Below, one piece after another: positions 1 through 9,602 of a stretch of DNA of 64,000 nt. The translations under genes were made by a program, and so were the position numbers. This DNA is from CAZXEU01 sp965207385 (lineage in GTDB: Bacteria > Bacteroidota > Rhodothermia > Rhodothermales > Bin80), in NCBI GenBank assembly GCA_965207385.1, contig CBDBLZ010000005.1, positions 79,594 through 143,593 on the forward strand, in the 5' to 3' direction. Positions within the stretch are counted from its first letter, which is position 1. Each line of letters begins with the position of its first letter. The notes below the pieces were generated by a model that was not told where the DNA came from, did no database searches, and saw only the letters and a list, made by a program, of their open reading frames with translations.

Positions 1-663
1 TCGGTCCGGGAGGTTCGCAAGGGGTATCCTACGGGCCGCGGCGAATATCTGCCCGTGCTGAGCGGTGTAACCTTCGACGTGTCAGCGGGGGAGGTGGTTG
101 CCATAGTCGGCGAAAGCGGAACGGGCAAGAGTACGCTTCTGCATCTGATAGGCACGCTTGACAGGCCGGACGCAGGCCGAATCGTTATTGGAGGACGTGA
201 CATCTTTGCCCAGCGTGATGCACGTTTGGCAGCATTTCGAAATGCTTCGATCGGCTTCGTCTTCCAGTTTCATCATCTGCTTCCGGAGTTTACGGCGGCG
301 GAGAACGTAGCCATGCCCGCTCTCATCGGCGGAATGGCCATGGCCCTTGCCCGAAAGCGGGCCCTGGAACTGCTCGATCAGGTGGGCCTTGCCGAGAGAG
401 CCGATCATCGCCCGGCCGAACTCTCGGGCGGTGAACAGCAACGCGTAGCCGTGGCGCGCGCGCTGGTCAACAGGCCCGGCCTTGTGCTGGCGGATGAACC
501 CACGGGCAATCTGGATACCAGGACCGCTGACAGGCTCCACCACGAAATCCTCCGGCTCAGCCGGGCATTTGGCCAGACCTTTCTGCTGGTAACGCACAAT
601 CCCGCCCTGGCATCCCTGTGCGACCGCGTGCTGCGCCTGGAAGGCGGTGTGGTCCATGGCTGA
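1..663 (+). CDS. lolD: LolD-like ABC transporter ATP-binding protein (5' end outside window)
   Basis: ATPase subunit of a lipoprotein-release or MacB-type exporter, the LolCDE system that moves lipoproteins from the inner membrane towards the outer membrane. The open frame runs in from base 1 (S-V-R-E-V-R-K-G-Y-P-T-G...), so the true start lies upstream; the GTG at 55 is internal. Visible motifs are the Walker A GESGTGKST (109-135), the ABC signature LSGGEQQR (421-444) and Walker B LVLADEPTGNLD (from 481), with a switch His in LLVTHNP. The LolD-type phrase FQFHHLLPEFTAAENVAMP lies between Walker A and the signature. The permease partner is not in the window. nadA follows 48 nt downstream in the same direction. 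MacB or FtsE homologues share much of this pattern, so LolD is likely rather than certain. Confidence 0.9.
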   Translation, partial: SVREVRKGYPTGRGEYLPVLSGVTFDVSAGEVVAIVGESGTGKSTLLHLIGTLDRPDAGRIVIGGRDIFAQRDARLAAFRNASIGFVFQFHHLLPEFTAAENVAMPALIGGMAMALARKRALELLDQVGLAERADHRPAELSGGEQQRVAVARALVNRPGLVLADEPTGNLDTRTADRLHHEILRLSRAFGQTFLLVTHNPALASLCDRVLRLEGGVVHG

Positions 664-711
664 CGTGGAACAACGCCGTGCCATAGCATTAACAGGCTAT
701 CCGGAGAAAGC

Positions 712-1716
712 TTGAGGGTAGGGCGCGTGGAACTGCCCATTTTGGATACGGAGATCGGCTTCGTAGAGGAAGAGATTGACCCGAGTGTCGACGTCTACGA
801 AGAGATCCAGCGGCTGAAGGAGGAGAAGAACGCCGTGCTCCTGGCGCACTACTATCAGGAGCCGGGCATCCAGGACCTGGCCGATTACATAGGGGACTCC
901 CTCGGCCTGTCGCGCCAGGCTGCCGAAACGAATGCGGACATCATCGTATTTGCCGGCGTCCACTTCATGGCCGAAACCGCCAAGATCCTCAACCCGGCCA
1001 AAAAGGTGCTGCTTCCCGACCTGAACGCCGGCTGCTCACTGGCCGATTCCTGCCCGGCCGACGCTTTTGCCGCCTTCCGCGCACGCCATCCGGATCATGT
1101 CGTTGTCAGCTACATCAATTGCACGGCGGCCGTAAAGGCGCTAAGCGACATCATCTGCACGTCTTCCAATGCAGAGCATCTGATCAGGCAGATACCGGAG
1201 CGGCACCCCATAATCTTTGCGCCGGATCGCAATCTCGGCCGGTTCCTGATCAAGGCAACGGGGCGTCCAATGACGCTGTGGGAGGGCGTCTGCATCGTGC
1301 ACGAGGTGTTCAGCGAAAGAAAGCTGCTGCAGCTCAAGGTCAGGCACCCTGACGCGAAGGTGCTGGCGCACCCCGAATGCGAGGAGGTAGTGCTGCGGCA
1401 TGCGGACTTCGTAGGTTCAACGAGCGGCATTCGCCGCTTCGCCAGAGAGAGCGACCACGAACTGTTTATCGTTGCCACCGAGGAGGGCATTCTGCACCAG
1501 ATGCGCAAGGACAGCCCCCAGAAGACCTACATTGCCGCGCCGCCCGAGAGCGGTTGCAGCTGCAGCCAGTGCCCGCACATGCGCCTGAACACGGTCGAGA
1601 AGGTTTACCTTTGCTTGCGGCATGAGCAGCCCGAAGTCAAGCTGGGCGAAAAGCTTCGCCTTCAGGCACTGCGTCCCATCGAGCGGATGATGGAAATGAG
1701 CGCGGGCGTGGCCTAG
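712..1716 (+). CDS. nadA: Quinolinate synthase NadA
   Basis: Condenses iminoaspartate with dihydroxyacetone phosphate to quinolinate in de novo NAD synthesis, using an oxygen-sensitive 4Fe-4S cluster held by three cysteines. Likely ligands are C108 (NAGCSLADSC), C194 (EGVCIVHEVF) and one Cys of GCSCSQCPHM (C282/284/287). The substrate-binding features LLAHYYQEP and GDSLGLSR near the N-terminus and GSTSGI near residue 236 are intact. The 334-residue length is normal for the family. The TTG start at 712 is chosen because GGAGA lies at 703-707, 4 nt upstream, and no good ATG precedes the conserved region. The stop overlaps the stop of the convergent outer-membrane gene by 3 nt (1713-1716 region). 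nadB and nadC are not in the window. Confidence 0.96.
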   Translation: MRVGRVELPILDTEIGFVEEEIDPSVDVYEEIQRLKEEKNAVLLAHYYQEPGIQDLADYIGDSLGLSRQAAETNADIIVFAGVHFMAETAKILNPAKKVLLPDLNAGCSLADSCPADAFAAFRARHPDHVVVSYINCTAAVKALSDIICTSSNAEHLIRQIPERHPIIFAPDRNLGRFLIKATGRPMTLWEGVCIVHEVFSERKLLQLKVRHPDAKVLAHPECEEVVLRHADFVGSTSGIRRFARESDHELFIVATEEGILHQMRKDSPQKTYIAAPPESGCSCSQCPHMRLNTVEKVYLCLRHEQPEVKLGEKLRLQALRPIERMMEMSAGVA

Positions 1717-3023
1717 AAACGCAGCCGCAGTCCGGTCATGGGCTCGAACCGGCGCTGCACCAGGTAGCGCGCCTCATCCAGGACGTCGAGCCGCTCAAAA
1801 GAATACCGGGCGGTGGCATGAACGTACAGCGGACCGGCCAGCCGGTAGTGCGTACCGAAGACGAGCGCACTCAGGTCCCCGAAATCCCCAAGGACCGTGA
1901 GGAGGTTTCCGAGGCCGCCGCGGTCGATACCCAGTTCGATGCGCAGGCCATCCGAGGCGTGCAGAAACAGGCGCAGGTGGAACTCGCCCAGCCGCTGTGA
2001 TCCAAAGTGGCGGCGAAAGTAGTACCAAAGGGAGAAATCGCGATAGAATGCCAGCCTGAACTCCACGAGTAGGTCCGTAGCACCCGCGCTCTCGACCAGG
2101 GACGTGCCCGCCGGCTCGGCGGTATCGGACGACTGCGCTATTCGTGCAACCGTGTTGCTGACCTGGTAGAAGGAGCCGAAGTACCCCGGAATAAACTGCC
2201 GGCCATTGTAGAATGCAGCAACGCGGAAATCGAAGTGCAGAAGATCCAGAAATCCGTCGCTGTATATGTCTGCGCCCACAGCCAGGCCGTTGCCGTAGCC
2301 CCTGTATCGGGCGTAGCTCGCGAAAGGCGAGAAGAAGATGTTGCCGGATTCGAACAGATCAATTCGAATATCCGCGCTATAGCTATCCAGCCCGTGCTCC
2401 CGGTCCGTGACGTAGTTTGCACCGATGGTGACGGACGGCAATGCACGGCCTGAAGAGCGGCCAGGAGGTGTCAGGGCCAGGCGGCCGCCCGCGACGCCGT
2501 CGAGGAAGACGTTGTCGGCAAAGGCCACCGCGTCAAGCACGGAACCGGACCAGCGGAGTTCCGTGCCCACGGTGCGCTCATCCCAGGCAACGGACGAGCT
2601 GAAGAAGTTGACCACGTGGCCCGGCCCCAGCCTCAGTGCATCCAGCAACCCGACGCGTACGAAGAGTGGATCTTCCTCCCGGGTGTTAAGGCGCACAAAC
2701 TCGACGAGTCGGACGAGGTCGTACCATTCATCGACATCGGGACCATAGTCTCCCAGCGGACCGGCCCTCAGCGTGCCGCCGATGCGGGCGGACGCCCGGC
2801 GCGTGACGGCTTCCAGGGTCAGCGAGCCCGCGCCGCGCCATTGAGCACCTATCAGGGACAGTCCGCCAACGGCCATCACCGTCTGGTCGCGGCGCCACCA
2901 GTCCCTCTGGAGCCTCTCCCGCAAGTCCATCACGTGGCCAAAGGGTGCACCCTGCTGCGCAAAGGCGGTCGGGGCAAGAGTCAGGAAGAGTAGCAGGACG
3001 ATATTGTGGCGAGGCCGCAGCAT
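1713..3023 (-). CDS. Predicted secreted outer-membrane beta-barrel protein, function unknown
   Basis: I do not recognise the family. The frame opens at 3185, but the ATG at 3023 is preferred because it begins MLRPRHNIVLLLFLTLAPTA-FAQ, a clean signal peptide with an A-x-A cleavage site. The mature part has alternating aromatic/polar strands (for example FFSPFASYARYRGYG and FSLWYYFRRHFGSQR) and ends in L-R-L-R-F, a terminal Phe typical of BAM-inserted barrels. The middle (LRLGPGHVVNFFSSS, DNVFLDGVAGGRLAL) resembles surface-loop/strand alternation rather than an enzyme core. It stands alone on the minus strand, convergent with and touching nadA. About 270 bp separates its start from the divergent MBL gene. 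Confidence 0.75.
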   Translation of the reverse strand: MLRPRHNIVLLLFLTLAPTAFAQQGAPFGHVMDLRERLQRDWWRRDQTVMAVGGLSLIGAQWRGAGSLTLEAVTRRASARIGGTLRAGPLGDYGPDVDEWYDLVRLVEFVRLNTREEDPLFVRVGLLDALRLGPGHVVNFFSSSVAWDERTVGTELRWSGSVLDAVAFADNVFLDGVAGGRLALTPPGRSSGRALPSVTIGANYVTDREHGLDSYSADIRIDLFESGNIFFSPFASYARYRGYGNGLAVGADIYSDGFLDLLHFDFRVAAFYNGRQFIPGYFGSFYQVSNTVARIAQSSDTAEPAGTSLVESAGATDLLVEFRLAFYRDFSLWYYFRRHFGSQRLGEFHLRLFLHASDGLRIELGIDRGGLGNLLTVLGDFGDLSALVFGTHYRLAGPLYVHATARYSFERLDVLDEARYLVQRRFEPMTGLRLRF

Positions 3024-3296
3024 GGGTGCGGGTAAGTTGTACCTGAAAAGTACGTTGGGTCCGAACTCTGTGCCAGCCGAGCGCCTGACAGGGACACTTG
3101 CGGCAGCCACCACATTGCCCAAAAATCCGAATAGCGACACCCAAGTAATCCGGCCCCTATTTCGCTGGCCTGCCAAACCATGCACGGCAAAGGCGGTTAC
3201 AGTATCGCTTTGGCCGGGGCCGCAGGCAAGAGTTGAGGCTGCCGGTCAGGCTGCCTCGCAGCCGCACTGAAAATCAGTCAGCCGGGACAGGACCGC

Positions 3297-4145
3297 ATGT
3301 GCAAGGTTGGACTATTCGCGCTCCATGCCATCGAGACGGGGCATCTTCGGCTGGACGGTGGTGCCATGTTCGGCATCGTGCCGAGGGCACTATGGCAGCG
3401 GCGGCTGGCACCAGACGAGCGCGGACGAATTCGGCTGGCCATGCGCTGTCTTCTGCTGGAGGGTGCCGGCCGCCTGATTCTGATCGACAACGGCGTCGGA
3501 GACAAGTTCGATGCCCGGTTCAGGGACTGGTTTGCCATTGAAGACTTGAGCCTGGACCGAGCCTTGGCCTCTGCAGGCTTTGCACCCTCCGATGTTACCG
3601 ACGTGGTGCTTACGCACCTTCATTTCGACCATGCGGGCGGTAGCACTTTGCGAACGTCTTCGGGGCTGGTTCCGCGCTTCGCAAACGCGGTATACCATGT
3701 TCAGCGTCGCCAGCTGGCATCCGCGCAGCACCCCAACGAGCGCGAGGCCGCTTCCTTTCTGCCGGAGAATTTCGAACCGCTGGCAGCCGCAGGCCAGCTC
3801 CGCTGCATAGATGGCGCGGGCCCGCTCTTCACGGGAGTGGACCTTCTGGTGGTCGACGGCCACACGGATGCGCAGCAACTTGTTCGAATACGCGGTGAAG
3901 ATTCTACGCTGGTGTTCGTTGCCGACCTCTTGCCGACCGTACACCATGTACGCCTTCCCTGGATAATGGCCTATGACGTGCGGCCTCTCGTTACGCTGCA
4001 GGAAAAGAAATCCTTCCTGGCCGAAGCATCGCTTAACCGGTATCAACTTTTCTTCGAGCACGATCCCGACGTGGCCGTGGCTTCGGTGGCCGAAACAGAA
4101 AAGGGCTGGATGGCCACAGACACCCGGCCGCTCCTGGAGCTTTAG
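3297..4145 (+). CDS. MBL-fold metal-dependent hydrolase
   Basis: Metallo-beta-lactamase-fold protein of 282 residues with the dinuclear zinc motif THLHFDHAGG (H107, H109, D111, H112). Further candidate ligands are His in VVDGHTDAQ, Asp in VFVADLLP and the late His in FFEHDPD. The overall shape (cap insert REAASFLPENFEPL, then VDGHTDAQQL) is that of the lactonase/YtnP-like subgroup used on lactones, phosphodiesters or thioesters, but the substrate cannot be read from sequence. No signal peptide is seen, so it is probably cytoplasmic. It sits alone between the outer-membrane protein gene and the T9SS cluster. ATG 3297 is the first start in the frame giving the conserved N-terminal strand; GGGACAGGA lies just upstream. 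Confidence 0.88.
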   Translation: MCKVGLFALHAIETGHLRLDGGAMFGIVPRALWQRRLAPDERGRIRLAMRCLLLEGAGRLILIDNGVGDKFDARFRDWFAIEDLSLDRALASAGFAPSDVTDVVLTHLHFDHAGGSTLRTSSGLVPRFANAVYHVQRRQLASAQHPNEREAASFLPENFEPLAAAGQLRCIDGAGPLFTGVDLLVVDGHTDAQQLVRIRGEDSTLVFVADLLPTVHHVRLPWIMAYDVRPLVTLQEKKSFLAEASLNRYQLFFEHDPDVAVASVAETEKGWMATDTRPLLEL

Positions 4146-4181
4146 TCAGGCTGCGGGAAACCTCGCCAAACCTGCATTCGT

Positions 4182-4198
4182 TCAGCTGGACAAGCTGA
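4182..4198. terminator. Possible hairpin after the MBL gene
   Basis: A perfect 6-bp inverted repeat, TCAGCT / AGCTGA around a 5-base loop, lies 37 bases after the MBL-fold stop and before porU. No T-run follows, so it is a weak terminator candidate and may be only a chance palindrome. Confidence 0.25.
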
Positions 4199-4268
4199 CA
4201 GACAAGCATACCCAACAACCGTCGATCGCATAGCTTTAAGAGCTACCAATTCTTAACCTGCACCTTCT

Positions 4269-7200
4269 GTGTCGGTGATTCGACGGCGTAGCCTATCAGC
4301 ATACGGCGCCACGGTGTGCGCCCTGTTTCTGGTTGCGAGCGCGGCAAATGCCCAAAGCGTGACACTTCGGCTAGTGGAAGAAATCGAAGGGCGAAGTATT
4401 TACGAGCTCGAGGCGTTCTGGCCCAGGCCGCTTGGTAAGGTGCTGGATTCACTGGGGGCCCGGGCCCTCGACGATGACGCCATACTGACAGTAACGGGAG
4501 GCCTGACCCTGCAGAGCGCCTCCCTTGAACTGCGTTCGCTCGCCGGACCGCAAGTGAGCGTGCTTTCCTCCGCGTACGATGAGTACGCTGTTTCGGCAGA
4601 CACGGGCAGCACGCTTCTGGCAGACGCCTCCGGCCCGATCGCCTCTATCGTCGGCCTGGGCTGGGAGCGGAAGCGACCGGCTGCCACGCTCCTGGTGCGC
4701 ACGGTAACCTACGACGCATCAGCCGGCGTGCTTAAGCGATATCGCCGCGCGAGGGTGGCGGTCGGTCCGGGCCCGCAGCCGCTAGCCGGCAAGGCGCAGC
4801 ATCGGGCGCCGGCGCGCATAGAAAGCGTGCTTGCCTCCGGCATCATTTACAAGATTGCCGTGCGCGAGGAGGGTATTTACCAGATTGACAGGGCCTTTTT
4901 CGAGGCGCTGCCCGGCTTCAGCGGCAATTTGTCAAGTATTGATCCGGAGGAGGTACGTGTATTCGGTAACGGTGGTGCTCCGCTTCCCGCACTCAATGGA
5001 GCTCCTCGTCCCGTCGACCTAGTGGAAAACCAGGTCATCGTACGTGGAGGGGGCGATGGCTCCTTTGACGAAGGCGATGCCGTGTGGTTTTATGGGGCTC
5101 CGCCGTGGGGCTGGAAGGCCGTGCAGCAACGGGACCGGTCGGGGCGCCCGGTAACGGGCGAAGACGGGCGGGACGTCTACGCATGGGAGCACTACGTGAA
5201 CCCGTTCTCGAGTGAAAACTATTATTTCATAAAGATTGGAAGCGGCACCAGTGCAGCCCTTGAGCAGGAGTCGTTTCCGGACCTTGCGGGGGCCCTCCGG
5301 CTTGACCAGATAATAGGAAGGCATGTCCAGGACATGGATGACTACCTGTGGAGCCGCGAAGCTGCAACGGGTCACACGTGGGTCAGCAACACCATTACCA
5401 CGGGCGGAGCGGAGCTGCCCGTGCTGGAAAGTGTCCGGCTGCCGGGGCTGGCCACCGGCCGGGTCCGCTACAGTGCCAGGGCGGCCGTGCAATCCAATCC
5501 GGCAACGGACCTTTTTTTTCTCTCCGGAAGCACAACGCTGTCAACGGCTAACCTCGGCGCGGTGGTATCGAGCTCCACGACAACGGTTGCCCGTTCCGGT
5601 ATCGTGGAATTCGAACAGGACGTGTCGGACGGCCAGACGCTGAGCCTGGCCATGAGGCTGGGATCGCAGGACAACAATGCCATGGCGGCGCTGGACTGGC
5701 TGCGCGTGTTCTATCCGAAGGCGCTTCGAGCGGTGGAGGGGCCGCTCCGGTTCCACACGCCGGTTCAAGGCGAAGGGGCCTTCGAAGCAGTGCTGAGCGG
5801 CTACAGCGGCGAGCCCTGGGTGCTGGACGTTACGGAGCCGGGCAACTTCAAGTGGCTTGCTGCGCAGCCTTTTGGCGGCGGCCACAGGGTCCAGGTTGAA
5901 GTCAGTGACCGCGGGCAGCCCCGTGAGCTGGTGGCGTTTGCCGCATCGGATGTGCGCACGATCGACGTGGAGGAAGCCTGCGGCGAATCCTGCCGCGTGG
6001 CGCCCCAGAACCTCCACGGCATCGAAATCTGGCCTGATCTTGTCATTGTTGCGCCCGCCGTGTTCCTTCCGCAGGCCAGTGAGCTGGCAGCATTGCGGCG
6101 CGAGGAGGGCCTGACGGTCGAGGTTGTGGACGTAGAGCAGATCTTCAATGAATTCGCGGGCGGACTCCGGGATATCCGGGGCATGCGGGACTATTTCAAG
6201 TTTCTCTACGACCGGGCATCAACCGAAGATCAGCTCCTCCGGTACGTGCTCTTCTACGGAGACGGCCATTTCAACTACCGGAATCTCGGCACACCCGAGC
6301 CCGAAATCCCCAACCTCATTCCGCCGTTCGAAACGGAAGAGTCCTGGTTTCCGGAAGAGTCCTTTACCTCGGACGATTACTTCGGTCTGCTGGATGACAA
6401 TGAAGGACTGTGGCCCTTCACGCGCCAGACCTTCATCGGCTCCAATGAGCATCTGAATGAGCGCATGGATATCGGTATCGGACGCTTCACGGTCTATACG
6501 GAGGACCAGGCGCAGACCGTACTCGACAAGATGAGGCACTACGGATCAAGCGACTCATTCGGCCCGTGGCGCCAGCGCTACCTGTTCATCGCCGACGACG
6601 GACCGACAGGCACGGCGGGCACGCAGAACGACCGGGACCTCCATACGCAGAATACCGATGTCGTCGCGGAAACCGTGGCGCGCCGTGCCCCGGAAATCAA
6701 CCAGGAAAAGGTTTATGCCTTGTCATACACAAGAGAATTTCGAAACGCGTGGCGCGTGCCGGGCGCGCGGCAGGACGTCCTGTCCGCCATTCGCAGCGGA
6801 GTGCTTGTCGTCAACTATAGCGGCCACGGAGCCGAGCAGGGCCTGGCGCAGGAGGATCTGTTCAACATCGAGGATGCGCGCACGCTGACAAACTATGATG
6901 CACTGCCTGTATTCATTACGGCAACGTGCTCTTTTGGCAGGTGGGATCTGGCGGGCGAGCAAAGCGGGGCCGAGGAATTGCTGACCAATCCGGACGGCGG
7001 AGCCATAGCGCTGCTGACGACGGTCCGGAGTGTATATACCTCGGGCAACGCGCAGTCGCTGAATGTCGGATTGAATGTCGCGCTCAATGACCAGCTTTTC
7101 CGCAAGGATGAAGAGGGTCTGCCGCGCCGCCTTGGCGATGCCCTGCGGCTTACCAAGAATACGCGCGTCGGCTTCGAGGGCAACAACCGCAAATTCAATC

Positions 7201-8336
7201 TGCTGGGTGACCCCTCCATGCGCCTCGGCGTGCCGGACCGCAGCGTGGTGGTCACTTCCATCAATGACGAGCCTCTTACAGGCCGCGCGCCGCAGCTCCG
7301 GGCCCTGGAGCGCGTGACGGTGGCCGGAGAAGTGCGCCAGATTAACGGTACGCCGGATGCGGCCTTCAACGGCACGGTCAGCCTGACGGTATTCGACGCG
7401 GAGCGCCGCATTGTTATTCCGCCGGAGATGTATCAGTACATGCCCAGGGCCTTTTACACGGTGCGGGAAGATCTCATCTGGAGAGGCAGAACCGGTGTAA
7501 CAGACGGCAGATTCGAGGCCACATTCGTGGTGCCCAAAGACATCTCGTACAGCGACCGTCCGGGAAGGATATCCGCGTACGGCTCATCGGACCAGGCGCA
7601 CGCGCTGGGGTTCACGGAGAACTTCGTGGTGGGTGGCACGGCATCGGACGTGCCCGACGATGCGGACGGGCCGGAGATTGAACTGTTTCTGGGCGACGAG
7701 ACGTTTGTCAGCGGACAGCTCACATCGCCGCGTCCAGAGCTCCTGGTCAAACTGTTTGACGAAAGCGGCATCAATACGGTTGGAGCCGGCGTTGGCCACG
7801 AGATGCTGCTGGTCATAAACGGCGACGAGCAGAACGCCATCGAAATCGGCGGACTGTACGAGAGCGAGGAGGATTCGTACCAGCGCGGTCGCGTCAGGTA
7901 TTCCTTTGCCGAGCCGCTGGACGCGGGCGACCATACAGTATCCGTCCGGGCGTGGGATGTACTGAACAATTCGGGTAGGCAATCCCTGGAATTTGTGGTG
8001 GCAGAATCCGAAGCGCTGCAAATACGTAACATATTCAATTACCCGAATCCGACCACCGGCCCCACACGCTTCGTATTTGAACACAACCAGCCTGTAGGCA
8101 CGCCTGTACGGGTGCGGATACGCATCTACAGCCTTGCGGGTCGCCCGATCAGGACGGTGGAATCCGACGAGGTATTCCCTGGAGGCGCGATGCAGGTGAT
8201 GTGGGACGGAACAGACGATGAGTACTCAATGCTGTCTCCCGGAGTGTACTTGTACAAGGTCCGCGTTGAAGTGGACGGTATAGACGGAGACAGGCAGGTT
8301 TCGGAAGCCATCGAGCGGCTTGCCATCGTCCGATAA
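4269..8336 (+). CDS. porU: T9SS C25-type sortase PorU
   Basis: Gingipain-family (C25) signal peptidase of the type IX secretion system. In known systems PorU cleaves C-terminal sorting domains of exported cargo at the cell surface and attaches the protein to an anionic lipopolysaccharide. 1355 residues. A GTG start gives a signal peptide ending ANAQS; a second GTG two codons on is an alternative. The peptidase domain runs from roughly residue 590 to 960, with the catalytic His in YSGHG (H853) and Cys in TATCSFGRWD (C887). Before it lie about 550 residues of beta-rich N-terminal region. The C-terminus (NYPNPTTGPTRFVFEH ... GVYLYKVRV) is itself a sorting-domain-like Ig fold, as in other PorU proteins. 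porV follows after 32 nt, the gene pairing typical of this system. Confidence 0.93.
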   Translation: MSVIRRRSLSAYGATVCALFLVASAANAQSVTLRLVEEIEGRSIYELEAFWPRPLGKVLDSLGARALDDDAILTVTGGLTLQSASLELRSLAGPQVSVLSSAYDEYAVSADTGSTLLADASGPIASIVGLGWERKRPAATLLVRTVTYDASAGVLKRYRRARVAVGPGPQPLAGKAQHRAPARIESVLASGIIYKIAVREEGIYQIDRAFFEALPGFSGNLSSIDPEEVRVFGNGGAPLPALNGAPRPVDLVENQVIVRGGGDGSFDEGDAVWFYGAPPWGWKAVQQRDRSGRPVTGEDGRDVYAWEHYVNPFSSENYYFIKIGSGTSAALEQESFPDLAGALRLDQIIGRHVQDMDDYLWSREAATGHTWVSNTITTGGAELPVLESVRLPGLATGRVRYSARAAVQSNPATDLFFLSGSTTLSTANLGAVVSSSTTTVARSGIVEFEQDVSDGQTLSLAMRLGSQDNNAMAALDWLRVFYPKALRAVEGPLRFHTPVQGEGAFEAVLSGYSGEPWVLDVTEPGNFKWLAAQPFGGGHRVQVEVSDRGQPRELVAFAASDVRTIDVEEACGESCRVAPQNLHGIEIWPDLVIVAPAVFLPQASELAALRREEGLTVEVVDVEQIFNEFAGGLRDIRGMRDYFKFLYDRASTEDQLLRYVLFYGDGHFNYRNLGTPEPEIPNLIPPFETEESWFPEESFTSDDYFGLLDDNEGLWPFTRQTFIGSNEHLNERMDIGIGRFTVYTEDQAQTVLDKMRHYGSSDSFGPWRQRYLFIADDGPTGTAGTQNDRDLHTQNTDVVAETVARRAPEINQEKVYALSYTREFRNAWRVPGARQDVLSAIRSGVLVVNYSGHGAEQGLAQEDLFNIEDARTLTNYDALPVFITATCSFGRWDLAGEQSGAEELLTNPDGGAIALLTTVRSVYTSGNAQSLNVGLNVALNDQLFRKDEEGLPRRLGDALRLTKNTRVGFEGNNRKFNLLGDPSMRLGVPDRSVVVTSINDEPLTGRAPQLRALERVTVAGEVRQINGTPDAAFNGTVSLTVFDAERRIVIPPEMYQYMPRAFYTVREDLIWRGRTGVTDGRFEATFVVPKDISYSDRPGRISAYGSSDQAHALGFTENFVVGGTASDVPDDADGPEIELFLGDETFVSGQLTSPRPELLVKLFDESGINTVGAGVGHEMLLVINGDEQNAIEIGGLYESEEDSYQRGRVRYSFAEPLDAGDHTVSVRAWDVLNNSGRQSLEFVVAESEALQIRNIFNYPNPTTGPTRFVFEHNQPVGTPVRVRIRIYSLAGRPIRTVESDEVFPGGAMQVMWDGTDDEYSMLSPGVYLYKVRVEVDGIDGDRQVSEAIERLAIVR

Positions 8337-8368
8337 CGCAGTCTTCAACACGATTTTGCATTGCCATC

Positions 8369-9574
8369 ATGCCTCGCTGCACGTTAGCCCCTTCTAGTCT
8401 GAGCCGCATTGGGCCGCTCGCGCTCCTTTGCGGCCTGCTCCTGGCCTCGGTCGGCGGCCGCACTGCGCACGCGCAGATCGGCGGCGCCGCCGTGGTATTT
8501 CTCATGATCGAGCCGGACAGCCGGTCCGCCGGCATGGGCAATGCCGGCGTTGCCCTGGCCGACAATGCGAATGCCATATTCTGGAATCCCGCCGGACTCG
8601 CGGAACAGGTCGGTACGGAGGCGGCCCTGACGCATTCAAACTGGCTGCCGGAGTTCAATGCCGATATTTTCTACGAGTATCTCGTGGCCAAACAGCACAT
8701 CAAGGGGTGGGGCACGGTTGGCGCGCACCTCACGTACCTGTTTCTTGGCACACACGAGTATCGCGATGCGCAGAACACGGATCTGGGTGAGTTTCGCTCG
8801 TACGACCTGGCCGCTGGCCTGTCATACGGGTTAAAGCTCAGCCGCGGCCTGTCCGTCGGAACCGGCGTGCGGCTGATTTACTCCAGCCTGGCCAATGTGA
8901 CCGTGGGGACGCAGCAAACGAACCCGGGCGTTTCCGTGGGACTGGATCTCGGAATGCTTTACCGCACCCGGACCTTCGGCATAGGACTTGCGGATGCGCA
9001 GTATTCCCTTGGATTCAACCTGGCCAACATGGGGCCCAAGATCCAGTACTCTGACAGCGAGCAGGCGGACCCAATTCCCACGACCATTCGCATGGGACAC
9101 GCCTTCACCTACCAGTTTGACGAGTACAACAAGATCACGTTTGCCAACGACTACTCCAAGATCCTGGTCCGGCAGCGTGCAACCGAAACGTGCCTTGATC
9201 CTCAGGACGCGGAATCTTGCTCCTTCCAGTATTCGACCGATCCATTTTACAGGGCCATCTTCACGTCGTGGACCAGTATTGATGTGCTGCGAAGCGCCCT
9301 GAGCGATGAAGAGGAGGAATACGAGACGCTTTCCGTAATCGACCAGCTGTTGATTTCGAGCGGATTCGAGTACTGGTACAACAATCTTTTCGCCATACGG
9401 TCCGGGTATTTCTACGAAAATCCGTACAACGGCAACCGGCAGTTTCTCACTTTCGGCGCAGGTATCAGATATAACATCGTGGGGGTCGATTTCTCCTACA
9501 TTTACGCCCTCGAAGAGAATCACCCGCTGGCCAACACCATGCGGTTCTCGCTGCTGCTGAACTTTGTCAAATAG
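8369..9574 (+). CDS. porV: T9SS outer-membrane protein PorV
   Basis: FadL-like outer-membrane beta-barrel that forms the attachment complex with PorU and shuttles cargo from the translocon to the sortase. 401 residues with an N-terminal signal peptide (hydrophobic LALLCGLLLASVGG, cleavage near AHAQ). The family hallmark IEPDSRSAGMGNAGVALADN follows directly, then NAIFWNPAGLA. Strand-like alternation continues to the end (FSYIYALEENHPLANTMRFSLLLNF), ending in a barrel-type aromatic strand plus VK. Located immediately after porU; the start ATG 8369 is fixed by the signal peptide. The companion translocon genes (sov/sprA, porK-N) are not in the window. Confidence 0.93.
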   Translation: MPRCTLAPSSLSRIGPLALLCGLLLASVGGRTAHAQIGGAAVVFLMIEPDSRSAGMGNAGVALADNANAIFWNPAGLAEQVGTEAALTHSNWLPEFNADIFYEYLVAKQHIKGWGTVGAHLTYLFLGTHEYRDAQNTDLGEFRSYDLAAGLSYGLKLSRGLSVGTGVRLIYSSLANVTVGTQQTNPGVSVGLDLGMLYRTRTFGIGLADAQYSLGFNLANMGPKIQYSDSEQADPIPTTIRMGHAFTYQFDEYNKITFANDYSKILVRQRATETCLDPQDAESCSFQYSTDPFYRAIFTSWTSIDVLRSALSDEEEEYETLSVIDQLLISSGFEYWYNNLFAIRSGYFYENPYNGNRQFLTFGAGIRYNIVGVDFSYIYALEENHPLANTMRFSLLLNFVK

Positions 9575-9602
9575 CGCGCTCGGCTGAAGTACGGGAGAGT
9601 GT

